A stretch of DNA of 64,000 nt from Neoarius graeffei (taxonomy: Eukaryota > Chordata > Actinopteri > Siluriformes > Ariidae): the NCBI RefSeq assembly GCF_027579695.1, contig NC_083577.1, positions 35,991,698 through 36,055,697 on the forward strand. Direction: 5' to 3'. Positions 10,901 through 23,464 of the stretch are shown here, one piece after another. The position numbers were made by a program, and so were the translations under genes. A model generated the notes under the pieces. It saw nothing but the letters and a program-made list of their open reading frames with translations. It searched no databases and was not told the origin of the DNA. Position 1 is the stretch's first letter; each line of letters starts with the position of its first letter.

Positions 10901-13900
10901 TTCACAACTTCATCAGCATATTACGATCAGTGCTCATTGTTTAAGAACCCCTTAGTGCATGAAAGTTAACCTTCTATCAGTCTATAAACTCTTCCTGCCT
11001 CTTCTTTTTCATAGAAGTGGCATATTCCCTCTAGAACTGTGACTTTTTGGGGGTTTGAGATCTTCTCTGCAACAGTCTACGCACCAACTAATGTTAATGG
11101 ATTAACCTGATTTGCAACCTCGTGTGGCACCTCTAAATATTAACCAATTTTTCTGAAATTTTGCTTGTTGCCTTCTTTTAGCCTATGTAAAAAAAAATGA
11201 TAGGGTGGTCGGAATGTTTTGGTAAAAAAAAATTTTCCCATACATTTCGGGACCACCCTAATCTCTATCCATGTAGCCGCTTATCCTGTTCTACAGGGTC
11301 GCAGGCAAGCTGGAGCCTATCCCAGCTGACTATGGGTGAGAGGCGGGGTACACCCTGGACAAGTCACCGGGTCATCGCAGGGCTGACACAGTGAGACAAC
11401 CATTCACATTCATACCTACGGTCAATTTAGAGCCACCAATTAGCCTAACCTGCATGTCTTTGGACTGCCCACGCAGACACGGGGAGAACATGCAAACTCC
11501 GCACAGAAAGGCCCTTGCCAGCCGCTGGGCTTGAACCCAGAACCTTCTTGCTGTGAGGCGACAGTGCCAACCACTACATCACCGTGCCGCCCTATGGCTG
11601 CTTCTCATGGTGTTGAAATGCAACACCAAACGTGTTAACATGAGTTCTTCATGAGTGGGAGAGACAACTCTGTGTTTACAAAGAAATGGCCATCATGTAG
11701 AGGATATTTTTGTCATAAATGTGTCTCATTTCTAAAGGAAAAAGTATCAATCCCATTTGGATCTAAAGAGCTGGAAGGTGCTCTCACAGTTCCTGAAACC
11801 GAGTGTGTACAAACAGCTCTCATCCTTACACATGGGGCAGGGGGAGATATGAACCTGAAACCATTAATGTCATTGGCACAAGCTGCTGGCACTTCTGGTT
11901 TGCTTTGCCTTCGATTTACATGCAAAAGCCTGAATCTAGCACACAGAGTGAGGGCCTATGAAGCAGCTGTGGTAAGTGTGAATTATAATTACAGTTCCAG
12001 TCATTGCACTCTTGGTCATATGGCTTCATAAGCAGGTTTTTATGTTTTTACAGGTGTACTTGAAAACCCTTGATAGATTTACACTGAGTAATGTTTTCCT
12101 TGGGGGTGAGTATACAGTCCTCGGTTCTACAGTGCATCGTAAAACACATGCTGTATAATCATACACCTCGTGTGCATCTGGACTTCTGAACAAACGTGGA
12201 AATACAATACGATCCTCACAACAAAATGCTTCTCTTTACATACTCAAGCTTTTTGGAATACTCTGTGTTCCAGGACGTTCGATGGGAGCTCGAGCTGCTG
12301 TGGCTCTGGGCAGGCATTTGTGTGTCAAGAAAGAGGTTCGTGTCCAAGGTCTGTTGTGTGTGTCTTTCCCCCTACATCCTCCTGGCCAAACACATGCTCA
12401 TGTTAAACGTAGTGAGGACCTGAGAGCACTGTCCCATGTTCCTGTGCTTTTTGTATCCGGGACTGCAGACATGATGTGTCAACAAGTGAGTTTGATTTAT
12501 GGAAATGCACTATTTAATCCAGTGCCGGTCTATAGACCCCTTTCACTGACGTCACCCAAAACCGGAAGTAAACAGACCCTGCGCCATTTTGGAAGACCAA
12601 CAAACTCGTGATTAGGGGGAAATAACGGCAGCGGTATGTGAACCCACGAGAATAAAGTGGAGTGGCAAACGACTTAAACAAACAAATCTGAGCTGTTTTA
12701 TTTATGATTTATTGGCCCAACAGTAGACTTGAAAGAAACCTGTGTGAGACTTGGCAAAAAACTGTGGATATAATGGATAAGTCTGTGCATGATCTGCGGA
12801 CACTTTGAGGTAAGCAAACGCAAGAAATTCAGATTTAAAACATGCTAAATTGGCCCCAAGTTGATAACTGTATGAGGAGCAAGCCTCCCAGACTTCTACA
12901 ATTTAATAATAATAATAATTTAGGATGGTTTGGGGCTTGCTCGCTGCTGCCAGGTTGGTTGTTGAGTAGCCTGACTATTTTTGTTTTTTTTTCTTGCGTG
13001 TGGTATCATTGTTGACGCGAGGTTGTTTTTTGAACATGCCAATGCGGACACGATTTCCCCTGATGAGTTATGACTTCAGATGCGATGCGTGTGTGGAGGT
13101 GTGGAGTCCGCGTGATATGTGCGTAAGATAGGCTTCTCATGTGTTTGGAGATCCGCGCTCCGAGACAAGCGCAAGCGCCCCCCCCAAGGGAAAAAAAGGG
13201 ACCCCCCCCGAAAATATCGGCATAGTTCGAACACTGAGTGTAGGCACTGGGTGTAAACAACAAATAGTTTACAATGTCTGGGTAGCAAACAGATGGCAGA
13301 ATTGGTGTCCGGTCCTCCTTATGTTTCCATTCTCCCTTGCCGCGAGTCTTATCATATGGGTCAAACCCATCAATCACAGCCAGTTTCTCCACATACCGTG
13401 CCCTTTCTGCAGCTGGTAATGTACTCACATAACCAGAATTATCATCCATCGTGTCACTTTACTCTCGCTCGTACTTTGTTTTATATTGTGAGTGCATGTA
13501 CTTGGTCTTCCAATATGGCGCCTAACAAAATCTCGCGGCGCGGTGACGTCATGTGAAAGGGGTCTATTCTCAGATGAAAAAAAAAAAAGACAATAAAAGA
13601 GCACTGTAAATATTAAAGAGAAAGCCAACATTTTAGATATCAGTTCTGTTTCTTAAACCACAATAATTAAATTTATATTGGGAAGAAAGTGAATCAGAGT
13701 CAACCTTGAACAGCAAGAACTTAGCATTTGACAAACAGTTCTATTATTATTAGATTATTACAATACAGAATGCAAGTACTCGACATGCATCTTATCATGA
13801 GTCATGGCTAGTGTTTGTCTTGGATAACTTTTTAATTCTAGATGTTTTAAATCCTGGTGAAAGATGAATACATTTTTCACATGTACTCGGTTTGTGGTCT

Positions 13901-14107
13901 GTACCAGAAGTCAAAATTTTGAAGCATGATCTTGTACTTCCTCCTCAGAAACTTCTGGAAAGTGTTGTGGACCAAATGGAGAGCCCAAGCTCTGTGCATT
14001 GGGTGGAGGGAGCCAATCATGGACTGGCAGTGAAGGGGAGAACTGAGGAGTCTGTGCTAGATGAGGTCAATTCACAGATCATCACATGGATATTAAAACA
14101 TGTTTGA
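7912..14107 (+). CDS. tex30: tex30, alpha/beta-hydrolase-fold protein (complete)
   Basis: Five coding exons: 7912-7929, 11738-11971, 12054-12105, 12274-12485 and 13949-14107, all GT-AG and phase-consistent, giving 224 aa (human TEX30 is about 227). The start MVAVSE|EKVSIPFG has A at -3 and G at +4. Residues THGAGGDMNL (37-46), the nucleophile elbow G-R-S-M-G (102-106), SGTAD (Asp167) and ANHGL (His196) form a hydrolase-like Ser-Asp-His set. The family belongs to the dienelactone-hydrolase/KAN-1-like alpha/beta hydrolases; the substrate is not known. Intron 1 (3.8 kb) is almost filled by a hAT element with nested insertions and a V-SINE; intron 4 carries an ISL2EU-like element. It lies head to tail after poglut2, as in human 13q33. 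Confidence 0.93.
8837..9842 (-). mobile_element. ISL2EU-like deletion derivative A
   Basis: Ends GGAGCACTTGCATGTGACG and its approximate inverse ending GCAAGATCTCT, with AT on each side; both ends also carry CGCCATCTTGTCGGT. The right part encodes, on the minus strand (about 9750-9600), the N-terminus of the element's second protein, broken here but intact in the sister copy at 33477-34467. The left part (about 8990-9370) resembles the 5' part of a fish LINE frame (K-R-R-R-R-R-E and SLYLSNARSM in the other frame). Confidence 0.6.
9845..10668. mobile_element. ISL2EU-like deletion derivative B
   Basis: Ends AGACCCCTTGCACTGATGTC and an inverse-related GTGACGTCATGC...CCCTCT, flanked by AT; it shares its left AT with element A. 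A THAP-domain exon reads rightward from the left end and the first exon of a second protein (MADNSGYVSTLPAAERARYV...) reads leftward from 10527 to about 10390. The middle of the parent element is missing. Confidence 0.65.
9991..10213 (+). pseudogene. THAP-domain exon of an ISL2EU-like transposase
   Basis: MVNFCAVLGCSNKADGKG starts at 9991; the C-x4-C (C5, C10), FFRIP and CSDHFVTG motifs are those of a C2CH THAP zinc finger. Translation stays open to a good splice donor (GTTACTG|GTAAGT at 10213/10214). The rest of the transposase is absent, so this is an orphan first exon. THAP domains bind DNA in P-element, Kolobok and ISL2EU-type transposases. Confidence 0.7.
11269..11592 (-). mobile_element. 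V-SINE
   Basis: Minus-strand copy from a tail around CTATCC to the head GCGGCACGGTG. Lacks a few dozen bases of the central domain around 11465. Its tail borders the hAT element at 8596-11260. Confidence 0.85.
12534..13565. mobile_element. ISL2EU-like deletion derivative in tex30 intron 4
   Basis: Ends AGACCCCTTTCACTGACGTC and GACGTCATGTGAAAGGGGTCT, AT on both sides. The right part encodes, on the minus strand from 13449, MDDNSGYVSTLPAAERARYV and on through GFDPYDKTRGKGEW, ILPSVCYPDIVNYLLF. The left end resembles element B (9845) but lacks its THAP exon. Confidence 0.7.
13210..13449 (-). pseudogene. first exon of the ISL2EU-like second protein (SWIM/YqaJ type)
   Basis: About 80 aa from MDDNSGYV. 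The pattern (helical E-R-A-R-Y-V-E-K-L, then PDIVNYLLFTPSAYT) recurs as [15 protein letters not shown] at 33567 and [15 protein letters not shown] at 39125. From memory this is the N-terminus of fish proteins that continue into a SWIM zinc finger and a YqaJ-type exonuclease, the accessory protein of ISL2EU elements. The later domains are not in this window, so the link rests on recall. Confidence 0.5.
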
Positions 14108-14214
14108 AGATGCATGCCGTACTGACAGAACCTGTCCCATATCAGACTGTCTGCAACCCCAGTATTGGAGGTGTTGTAACTTTTATGTGAAAAGAAAATA
14201 ACACTATTTTTGTA

Positions 14215-14220
14215 AATAAA
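14215..14220 (+). other. tex30 polyadenylation signal AATAAA
   Basis: Canonical AATAAA about 110 bases after the tex30 stop codon. Confidence 0.6.
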
Positions 14221-14510
14221 ATCATTAAATTGTGGTGGCCTTCTGATTAAAACTGTTAACCTCAATCTCTGAAGAGACTAATTAAATGTGTTGAGTAAAC
14301 TCTGGAATTATTGGCACCCTTCAGGAGTATAGGCAAAATTCCAGAGTGCACCATTCTGGTCTACCTATAAAATTAATCTAAGTACAAGGTTTGTACCTAA
14401 GTAAGCTAGAAATTTGGTGTACAAACCCTGAAAAGTCCCATGAACTATGCCTTCAAATCCATGCAGTTTTCCGGTCCACATGATCATTTTCATATTGGTG
14501 TTGAGGAATG

Positions 14511-14866
14511 GGGCGGCACGGTGGTGTAGTGGTTAGCGCTGTCGCCTCACAGCAAGAAGGTCCTGGGTTCGAGCCCCGGGGCCGGCGAGGGCCTTTCTGT
14601 GCGGAGTTTGCATGTTCTCCCTGTGTCCGCGTGGGTTTCCTCCGGGTGCTCCGGTTTCCCCCACAGTCCAAAGACATGCAGGTTAGGTTAACTGGTGACT
14701 CTAAATTGACCGTAGGTGTGAGTGTGAATGGTTGTCTGTGTCTATGTGTCAGCCCTGTGATGACCTGGCGACTTGTCCAGGGTGTACCCCGCCTTTCGCC
14801 CGTAGTCAGCTGGGATAGGCTCCAGCTTACCTGCGACCCTGTAGAAGGATAAAGCGGCTAGAGATT
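14511..14866 (+). mobile_element. V-SINE, full-length type copy
   Basis: Typical copy: GGCGGCACGGTGGTGTAGTG head with tRNA A and B boxes, a central domain holding CCCCCACAGTCCAAAGACAT (shared with zebrafish DANA and other V-SINEs), then GGGATAGGCTCCAGC and a GATAAAGCGGCTAGAGAT end. Reading frames such as [10 protein letters not shown] across these copies are translations of the SINE, not proteins. Confidence 0.92.
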
Positions 14867-15138
14867 GTGTGATGTGTGTTCAGGAATGACTCGGCTCTTT
14901 GAGCTGACACTTTTAGATGAATGACTCATATATAAATCATTGAGGGTTGTTTTTTTTTTTTTAAATGTAGGCAAGGATACATGGAAATGAAGCACAGGTA
15001 CAATAACCTTGGCGTATTTATTTGTCTGCTTCTTAGTCATATAAGGTATGACACTGACCAATGAACTCCTCACTGCCTCCTTGGGTACGTTCGCAGTTAC
15101 TGTTCAACCGGAAATCAATGTGCTATTGGGCTACTATA

Positions 15139-15494
15139 TGTAACTGCTTATCCTGTACAGGGTCGCAGGCAAGCTGGAGCCTATCCCAGCTGACTACGGG
15201 TGAAAGGCGGGGTACACCCTGGACAAGTCGCCAGGTCATCACAGGGCTGACACATAGACACAGACAACCATTCACACTCACATTCACACCTACGGTCAAT
15301 TTAGAGTCACCAGTTAACCTAACCTGCATGTCTTTGGACTGTAGGGGAAACCGGAGCACCCGGAGGAAACCCATGCGGACACAGGGAGAACATGCAAACT
15401 CCACACAGAAAGGCCCCCGTCGGCCACTGGGCTTGAACCCAGAACCTTCTTGCTGTGAGGTGACAGTGCTAACCGCTACACCACCATGCCACCC
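15139..15494 (-). mobile_element. V-SINE
   Basis: Minus-strand copy with a related duplication CTATATGTAA / CTATGTGTAA at its sides; tail lacks the (ATGAG)n extension. Confidence 0.9.
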
Positions 15495-16238
15495 TATGTG
15501 TAAGTATTATAGTAAAAAAATGGACACAGATATGAATTCTAAAAGTCCAATAAGAAAACAAAACAAGTATTAAGGCCTTGGATGGCAGGAGTGAATGAAC
15601 CCTGTTAAACAGTCAGCCACCTGTAAGTAAAGCAAATGCAAGGCAAAGAGACAGTGACGATTTCATTGGTCCATGGCATACCTTGCATTCTATTGGTTGG
15701 TGAATTTTGATAGGGTTGTTTCACAAAAATCTGAGACACAGTGCAAAAATCTATGAGCAGAAGATTCACAAGTGCATAAAAGCAGTCTGAGTGCAAGCAG
15801 GGTCTATGGGAGGGAGACCGCTGTGAAACTTGTACATTAAATGAATACATACTGCTCTCAGATTGGAAGACAATGCTCTTAATTCAAGATAGGAATAAAA
15901 CGCCAGACCACATAGAAGTGGGAAAAAGATGTTGAAAGAAGTAGGTACGTGTCTATCTATGTGATTCGCAGCTTCCATGTTGGATCCACTAGCCGTGATG
16001 AGGATTCCCTCTTGCAGCTCGGGGTGTTCCCAGAAGAGTCAGAACTACTGGCTCGTTTTGCAGAATTCTGAGGATTCTGACTGATGAGACCTGCAGGAAA
16101 AAAACCATAACCACCAACTCAATTTCAAATTGTTTAGTTCCTATTTGAACTACTGTGATTGTGAGCTCATTGGTTTTCAGGTCATAAAATCATCACTGAT
16201 TTGTTGAAGGTGATTAAAACAAACAGTCTTTAAACTAT
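15495..16238. other. intergenic, nothing recognised
   Basis: No coherent coding pattern. A few short frames without family resemblance. CATGTTGGATCCACTAGCC near 15975 is reminiscent of dispersed fish repeats but I cannot name it. Confidence 0.5.
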
Positions 16239-16598
16239 CTCATCTCATCTCATTATCTCTAGCCGCTTTATCCTTCTACAGGGTCGCAGGCAAGCTGGAG
16301 CCTATCCCAGCTGACTACGGGCGAAAGGCGGGGTACACCCTGGACAAGTCGCCAGGTCATCACAGGGCTGACACATAGACACAGACAACCATTCACACTC
16401 ACATTCACACCTACGGTCAGTTTAGTGTCACCAGTTAACCTAACCTGCATGTCTTTGGACTGTGGGGGAAACCGGAGCACCCGGAGGAAACCCACGCAGA
16501 CATGGGGAGAACATGCAAACTCCACACAGAAAGGCCCTCGCTGGCCACGGGGCTCGAACCCAGGACCTTCTTGCTGTGAGGCGACAGCGCTAACCATT
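16239..16598 (-). mobile_element. V-SINE, head truncated
   Basis: Starts with the reverse of the (GATGA)n tail and stops in the tRNA-like head at GCGCTAACCA. Confidence 0.9.
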
Positions 16599-16707
16599 GG
16601 CAATTAATTTGTTTAGGAACTTGAGGGTATATACCATGGAAACAAATAGGTTATTTATTGAAAAAGAATACTGATATTTTGAGACTTTGCTTTACATGAA
16701 ATGTACC

Positions 16708-17074
16708 GGCGGCACGGTGGTGTAGTGGTTAGCGCTGTCACCTCACAGCAAGTTCGAGCCCCGGGGTCGGCGAGGGCCTTTCTGTGTGGAGTTTGCATGT
16801 TCTCCCCGTGTCTGCGTGGGTTTCCTCCGGGTGCTCCGGTTTCCCCCACAGTCCAAAGACATGCAGGTTAGGTTAACTGGTGACTCTAAATTGACCGTAG
16901 GTGTGAATGTGAGTGTGAATGGTTGTCTGTGTCTATGTGTCAGCCCTGTGATGACCTGGCGACTTGTCCAGGGTGTACCCCGCCTTTCGCCCGTAGTCAG
17001 CTGGGATAGGCTCCAGCTTGCCTGCGACCCTGTGGAAGGCTGAAGCGGCTGGAGATAATGAGATGAGATGAGAT
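16708..17074 (+). mobile_element. V-SINE with short deletion in the tRNA head
   Basis: Flanked by the duplication GAAATGTACC. About 12 bases are missing between CACAGCAAG and TTCGAGCCC, shortening the A-to-B box distance. Tail GATGAGATGAGAT. Confidence 0.9.
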
Positions 17075-17273
17075 GAAATGTACCCCTAATTATAGAACGA
17101 CTCACTTAACTACAAGTGAACGAATTTCAGTGCATTTGAATGAAACCCATGTGAGTTTATTGCCTGCAAAATTTGGTTTCTTGGACCAAGAATGTAAATA
17201 ATTATGACAGAATACAAGGAAATATGAGTCCTGAATGTTTCACACCAAAATTTCACTTTCCTACATAAGGCAG

Positions 17274-17578
17274 TGTTAGGTCTTGATCTGTCTGTACCAA
17301 AGGAGATTGAATTGATAAAGTATGATCAAGGAATCGCAGATCGATCTGGGAGCAGTCAGTCACTGACTCAGACACAGCTGCTCAGAGATATCTCTCAGTT
17401 TATTGTAGGACAAACATGAGTATATATTCACATTCAAGATTGTGTTGTAGCTACGTGATTGGATGATGTTTTAATTGACGAAGCTAAGTTATCTATGTAT
17501 AACGTAAATGGGTGATGAAGCAGACTGGTTTAGACTGCACTACTGTATGAAAGAAGAGAGACATTATGTCCCATTACA
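17274..17578 (-). mobile_element. LTR of a retroelement (fossil)
   Basis: About 305 bases on the minus strand, from TGTAATGGGACA to CCTAACA, with a TATA-like ATATATAC and an AATAAA signal in order. A purine-rich GATCCTGAGGGGTGA just outside its start looks like a polypurine tract, so it may be a 3' LTR with a little internal sequence (to about 17750). Family uncertain; no genes are recognisable. Confidence 0.45.
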
Positions 17579-17754
17579 TCACCCCTCAGGATCATAGTCT
17601 TATGAAAAGAAGAAAGACATTACCGGTCAACATAACCTTCATTAAGCAGAGAGCAGAATGTGCAAGTGAAGATAAATCTCAAGGATTTAACTAACCAAAA
17701 CAAATAACAATCCGGACCACCTATAGCAGTTTCAAGAACAAATAGCAATCAGAG

Positions 17755-17967
17755 CAGCCTGTAGGTTAACATGGGGCGGCCTTGGGCTGAAGTGTCCTTG
17801 AGCAAGGTACTTAACCCCTGACTGCTCCCCAGGCGCTGTAGTGTGGCTGCTCACTGCTCTGGGTGTGTGCGTGTGCGCACTGCTTCAGATGGGTTAAATG
17901 CAGAGGATGAATCTCACTGTGCTTGAAGTGTGTATGTGACAAATAAAGGGTTCTTCTTCTTCTTACC
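17755..17967 (+). mobile_element. V-SINE subfamily 2, 3' half only
   Basis: Matches the 3' half of the copy at 7286-7630, including CAGATGGGTTAAATGCAGAG and the (TTC)n tail; 5' truncated. Confidence 0.8.
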
Positions 17968-18207
17968 AGTTTCAAGCATGCCAAACATATATTTCTATCA
18001 GGCAGTTTATTAGGCTAGTCAGTATCTCAAAAATGTAAAAAGTTATGACAAAAAAAATCTTATTTTTGTGCTTTAGCTCACAGCATTTTTTCTTAATTTC
18101 AATGGAAAACAACTGAAAGACAAAATAAATGTTAATTAATGTAAGTTTCAAATTACCCGTGTTTTGTCGTTACTCATCTTATAAACTTGACATTGGTATC
18201 ATTTTAA

Positions 18208-18432
18208 AGGGGAATCATCCAAATATTGTATTTATATAATATAAATAAATAATATTGGCTGGGGTTGAGTGGTATATCAGATATATTCCATTCAGCTAGC
18301 GTGATACTGAACGAGTCAAAGGCAAGTTCAATATCATGCTAGCTTACTGGAATATATCTGATATACCACAAAAAAAGCCAGCCAATATTATTTATTTATA
18401 TTATATAAATACAATATTTAGATGATTCCCCT
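18208..18432. mobile_element. palindromic TTAA-flanked MITE (T2/Kolobok-like)
   Basis: Starts AGGGGAATCATCCAAATATT and ends with its inverse; TTAA on both sides (18204-18207, 18433-18436). The arms pair almost end to end around about 18311. TTAAAGGRR ends are the hallmark of T2/Kolobok-type MITEs. Confidence 0.7.
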
Positions 18433-19033
18433 TTAAAATAATACCAAGTGATATGCTAACAATATTGCATGCTATCAAACCAAATGAATGAAACTCGCTA
18501 GAAGGGAATAGAATAAGTTATTCCACAAAATCGAGTCGTACATGAGCTGATAGCTGACGAGGTGCATAGCACTGAGTTGGCTATAAGCCATGTATGACGA
18601 GATTGAGTGGAATAACTGTTTCATTATATCCACATTTACTGGATTTTGAGAAACAGAGCGTTTTTATTTTTTTGCAAATTTGATAAATACAAACTTTATA
18701 CAAAACGTCCAACAAAATGGTTTCCGCTTAGGCGGACTTATTAAAAAAACCTATCACTGCCTGCATGAATTGACTTTAGTGAGGGGTTATTTTGTAGAAA
18801 GTGCCGTCTTGCTGTTGTGCTGAGGTATAGAATAGCTTTAGACATTTATTTAATTCTTCCTTAGACAATTCAGTTATACAATTTTCAAACTTCTTTGACC
18901 TTTTGAACCAGTCTAAAAAAATTTCAACAAATTTGAATGAAGAATGTAAAGAAACCAGCGAAATAACAGTAGCAATTTGTGAAAAATGCTATAATAATAA
19001 TTCTTGAAAAATTAAAAATATATATATTCTTAC
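18433..19033. other. probable Crypton-element sequence, non-coding
   Basis: AT-rich stretch between the TTAA palindrome and the Crypton exon. A block around 18475-18620 (ATCAAACCAAATGAATGAAA, GAATAAGTTATTCCAC) recurs inverted near 54040-54090. No frames of interest. Confidence 0.4.
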
Positions 19034-19148
19034 CATTAAATACTTTCATTCCATATTTTGTTGCTTTTTTTTTTTGTATTTTGGGGGGTTTTGTTTTCCA
19101 GTAGTTTTTAATTTTGTCCTCGGTTGGTTCAGCAACACGCTCCGCCAT
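19034..19148 (-). pseudogene. first exon of a Crypton (KIAA1958-like tyrosine recombinase)
   Basis: MAERVAEPTEDKIKNYWKTK... then KKATKYGMKVFN, ending at a good donor (AATG|GTAAG). This closely resembles the N-terminus of KIAA1958-like/DUF3504 proteins, which derive from Crypton elements; those continue with a tyrosine-recombinase core. No further exons are seen in the window, so this is an orphan exon. The upstream CCATTTTG and CCAATCAGAG box fit a promoter. Confidence 0.55.
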
Positions 19149-19249
19149 TTTGTTTTTCTCTACTCATGGTATATGAGCTGATAGCCTAGTGATAGAGTAG
19201 CCAATCAGAGTGCGCGATTGCTCATATCCAGTGAATGTGGATATATGTT

Positions 19250-19379
19250 ATTTACCAGCTGGGAGGTCCGTATCGTGAAATACCGTGACTGAGGTCTTGA
19301 AAGAGGGCCTCGGTCAGTATTCAAGGCCGAGGTCACGGTATTTCACCATACGGACCGACCTTATTAAGCTGGTAAATAA
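19250..19379. repeat. 130-bp hairpin repeat
   Basis: ATTTACCAGCTGGGAGGTCC pairs with GGACCGACCTTATTAAGCTGGTAAAT; inner GTGAAATACCGTGAC pairs with GTCACGGTATTTCAC. A small fold-back element directly left of the hAT at 19386. Confidence 0.65.
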
Positions 19380-19733
19380 TATATTCAGTGTTGCCAGATA
19401 CTGCTGACGTTTTCCAGCCCAAAATATGTTCAAAACCCGCCAAAATGCACTTAAAACTGCCCAAAATGTAAAATGTACTTGATGCCTATCTTGTAAAGTA
19501 AAAATAGGCAGCTAAAGACCAGTATACTATTTGTAAATCCAACAACAATGCAAACAACTTCTAAATGGCAACATGAGACTGTCAGTGCTGGAGGTGAAAA
19601 ATCTGCTGGCTGGTACTCGGCTCCGTATGGTTGAATCAGATTATAACTTGGCAATCATCTGCTGTGTTCTGAATCCTACATGCACCAGTAGGTGACGCAC
19701 ACGCATAATATTATGTAGGCTATGTTAGGCTAT

Positions 19734-20113
19734 GGGCGGCACGGTGGTGTAGTGGTTAGCGCTGTCGCCTCACAGCAAGAAGGTCTGGGTTCGAGCCCCG
19801 TGGCCGGCGAGGGCCTTTCTGTGCGGAGTTTGCATGTTCTCCCCGTGTCCGCGTGGGTTTCCTCCGGGTGCTCCGGTTTCCCCCACAGTCCAAAGACATG
19901 CAGGTTAGGTTAACTGGTGACTCTAAATTGAGCGTAGGTGTGAATGTGAGTGTGAATGGTTGTCTGTGTCTATGTGTCAGCCCTGTGATGACCTGGCGAC
20001 TTGTCCAGGGTGTCCCCGCCTTTCGCCCATAGTCAGCTGGGATAGGCTCCAGCTTGCCTGCGACCCTGTAGAACACGATAAAGCGGCTAGAGATGATGAG
20101 ATGAGATGAGATG
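19734..20113 (+). mobile_element. V-SINE
   Basis: Full copy ending (GATGA)n; flanked by TAGGCTATG / TAGGCTACG. Confidence 0.92.
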
Positions 20114-20128
20114 ATAGGCTACGATGTA

Positions 20129-20793
20129 CAGGTAGTCGTCGACTTACGACCTATGCGACTTACGACCGATCGACTTTACGACCGTCTGGTTATGACTGGC
20201 GAGTGTTTCCCAGCTGAGCGTACGACAGTTTCCGCCCCAGCTCCCGGCAGCGCCTCTCGCCACGTACAACAGTTTCCGCCCCAGCTCCAGGCACATGCGC
20301 AGTCTCTCTCGCACTCCCTCGCGCACTCCGTCATACAGTTTCCGCCCCAGCTCCTGGTTTATGAAACGAGCAAATCCTCCCGCCAGCCCGAGCGCTGCAA
20401 CAGCTGATGATGACATAGATGACCCACAGCCAAGCACCAGTGATGCCAGCGGTCACTAAATTTTGTATTTTGCTATGTTTTACATTTGTATTTTGGTATG
20501 TTTCAAACTAAAATGTTTTCTATTTTTCACACGTGTATTTCGTATTTGTTGTTTTGCACATATTAAACGAATTGTACTGTACGCAGTGTAGTATGCAGTG
20601 TTTGACTTAAACCAAATAATGAGCCAAGGTAATGAAATAAGAAAATGTTGATAAAATAAGACTTTAAGATGATTACAATATCATTACACATCACAATATA
20701 CTTACGTTCATTTAACATAGGCCGACTTACGACCAGATCGGTTTACAACCGGTCAGTCGTAACCAAACGCAGTCGTAAGTCGACGACTACCTG
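20129..20793 (+). mobile_element. Tigger/pogo-like non-autonomous element
   Basis: TA-flanked, ends CAGGTAGTCGTCGACTTACG and its inverse. The fragment DDIDDPQPSTSDASGH before a stop (about 20407-20459) resembles the C-terminal tail of pogo/Tigger transposases, suggesting a deletion derivative of an autonomous copy. Subterminal ACTTACGACC repeats. Confidence 0.6.
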
Positions 20794-20819
20794 TATATCT
20801 AACATCTGCATTGCTGAGG

Positions 20820-21062
20820 TTATTACCTCCGCCAAGGAGGTTATGTTTTCGGTAGCGTTGGTTTGTTTGTTTGTTGGTTTGTCTGTTAGCAACATTACGG
20901 AAAAAGTAATGAACGGATTGCTCTGAAATTTTTTCCAGAGGTGTGACTGGGCACAAGTAACAATCCATTAAATTTTGGCGGTGATCCGGATCACCTTCTG
21001 GATCCCGGATTTTTTTAAAGGATTCTTGGCGGAGGTCTGTGCTCTTAGTGCTTTTCTAGTTT
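20820..21062. repeat. dispersed repeat with CCTCCGCCAAGGAGG end
   Basis: ACCTCCGCCAAGGAGGTTAT at the left, TTCTTGGCGGAGGTCTG at the right, GTTTGTTTGTTTG and GGTGATCCGGATCACC inside. A widespread repeat of fish and marine animals; class not clear. Confidence 0.5.
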
Positions 21063-21069
21063 ATTTTTC

Positions 21070-21442
21070 ATCTCATCTCATTATCTCTAGCCGCTTTATC
21101 CTGTCCTACAGGGTCGCAGGCAAGCTGGAGCCTATCCCAGCTGACTACGGGCGAAAGGCGGGGTACACCCTGGACAAGTCGCCAGGTCATCACAGGGCTG
21201 ACACATAGACACAGACAACCATTCACACTCACATTCACACCTACGGTCAATTTAGAGTCACCAGTTAACCTAACCTGCATGTCTTTGGACTGTGGGGGAA
21301 ACCGGAGCACCCGGAGGAAACCCATGCGGACACGGGGAGAACATGCAAACTCCGCACAGAAAGGCCCTCGCCGGCCACGGGGCTCAAACCCGGACCTTCT
21401 TGCTGTGAGGCGACAGCGCTAACCACTACACCACCGTGCCGC
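21070..21442 (-). mobile_element. V-SINE
   Basis: Full minus-strand copy with TTTATTTTT / TTTATTTAT at its sides. Confidence 0.92.
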
Positions 21443-22061
21443 CTTTATTTATCCTGTTTGTTTTATTAATTTTATAGGCCTAGTTATTCTGCTTAATTTA
21501 TTTTTGTCTACATCCATGTATTTTCTTCATCTGTTATCCTGATACTGTACTTTTTTTTTGTATTTTGCCCACTTTGGCATCTTGACTAGCCGTCGTTCAC
21601 TAACTGCACTCTGTGTCGTGTGATGCCCGCGATCTCTGATTGGCTCACAGAAGTGTTTAATATGGATTGGATTGGATGTAGACTAGTGGACGTAGATAGT
21701 ACATACAGTGAGAGTAAAAAGTATTTGATCCCTTGCTGATTTTGTTGGTTTGCCCACTAATAAAGACATGATCATTCTCTACTTTTAATGGTAAATGTAT
21801 TCTAACATGGAGAGACAGAATATCAAAAAGAAAATCCAGAAAATAACTTTAAAGAATATATATTAATTGATTTGTATTTCATTGAGGGAAATAAGTATTT
21901 GATCCCCTAGTATGCATTAGGAGTTCTGGCTTTCACAGACCAGTTAGACACTCCCAATCAACTTGTTACCTGAATTGAAGACACCTGTTCTAACTAATCA
22001 CCTGTATGAAAGACACCTGTTCACAGAATCAGACAATCAGACAAATTCCAAACTCTCCAAC

Positions 22062-23464
<1,403 letters not shown>

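Larger units (their letters stand above)
8596..11260. mobile_element. hAT element in tex30 intron 1
   Basis: Starts TAGGGTGGTCCC and ends GGGACCACCCTA, flanked by the 8-bp duplication ATCTCTAT (8588-8595 and 11261-11268). Eight-base TSD and YAGGG ends are hAT hallmarks. Only about 240 bases at the left and 590 at the right are hAT sequence; the middle is two ISL2EU-like elements. No transposase seen. It appears to have landed in the tail of the minus-strand V-SINE at 11269-11592. Confidence 0.75.

Noticed and set aside
14519-14585. tRNA gene
   Set aside because: A and B boxes and GGTTCGAGCC are present, but each occurrence is the head of a V-SINE and does not fold into a full tRNA with acceptor stem.
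18208-18432. microRNA precursor
   Set aside because: The hairpin is far longer than a pre-miRNA and has TTAA duplications and transposon ends.
20111-20407. 98-aa plus-strand frame
   Set aside because: Spans the terminal repeat of the Tigger-like element; only the short PQPSTSDASG tail downstream resembles a transposase.
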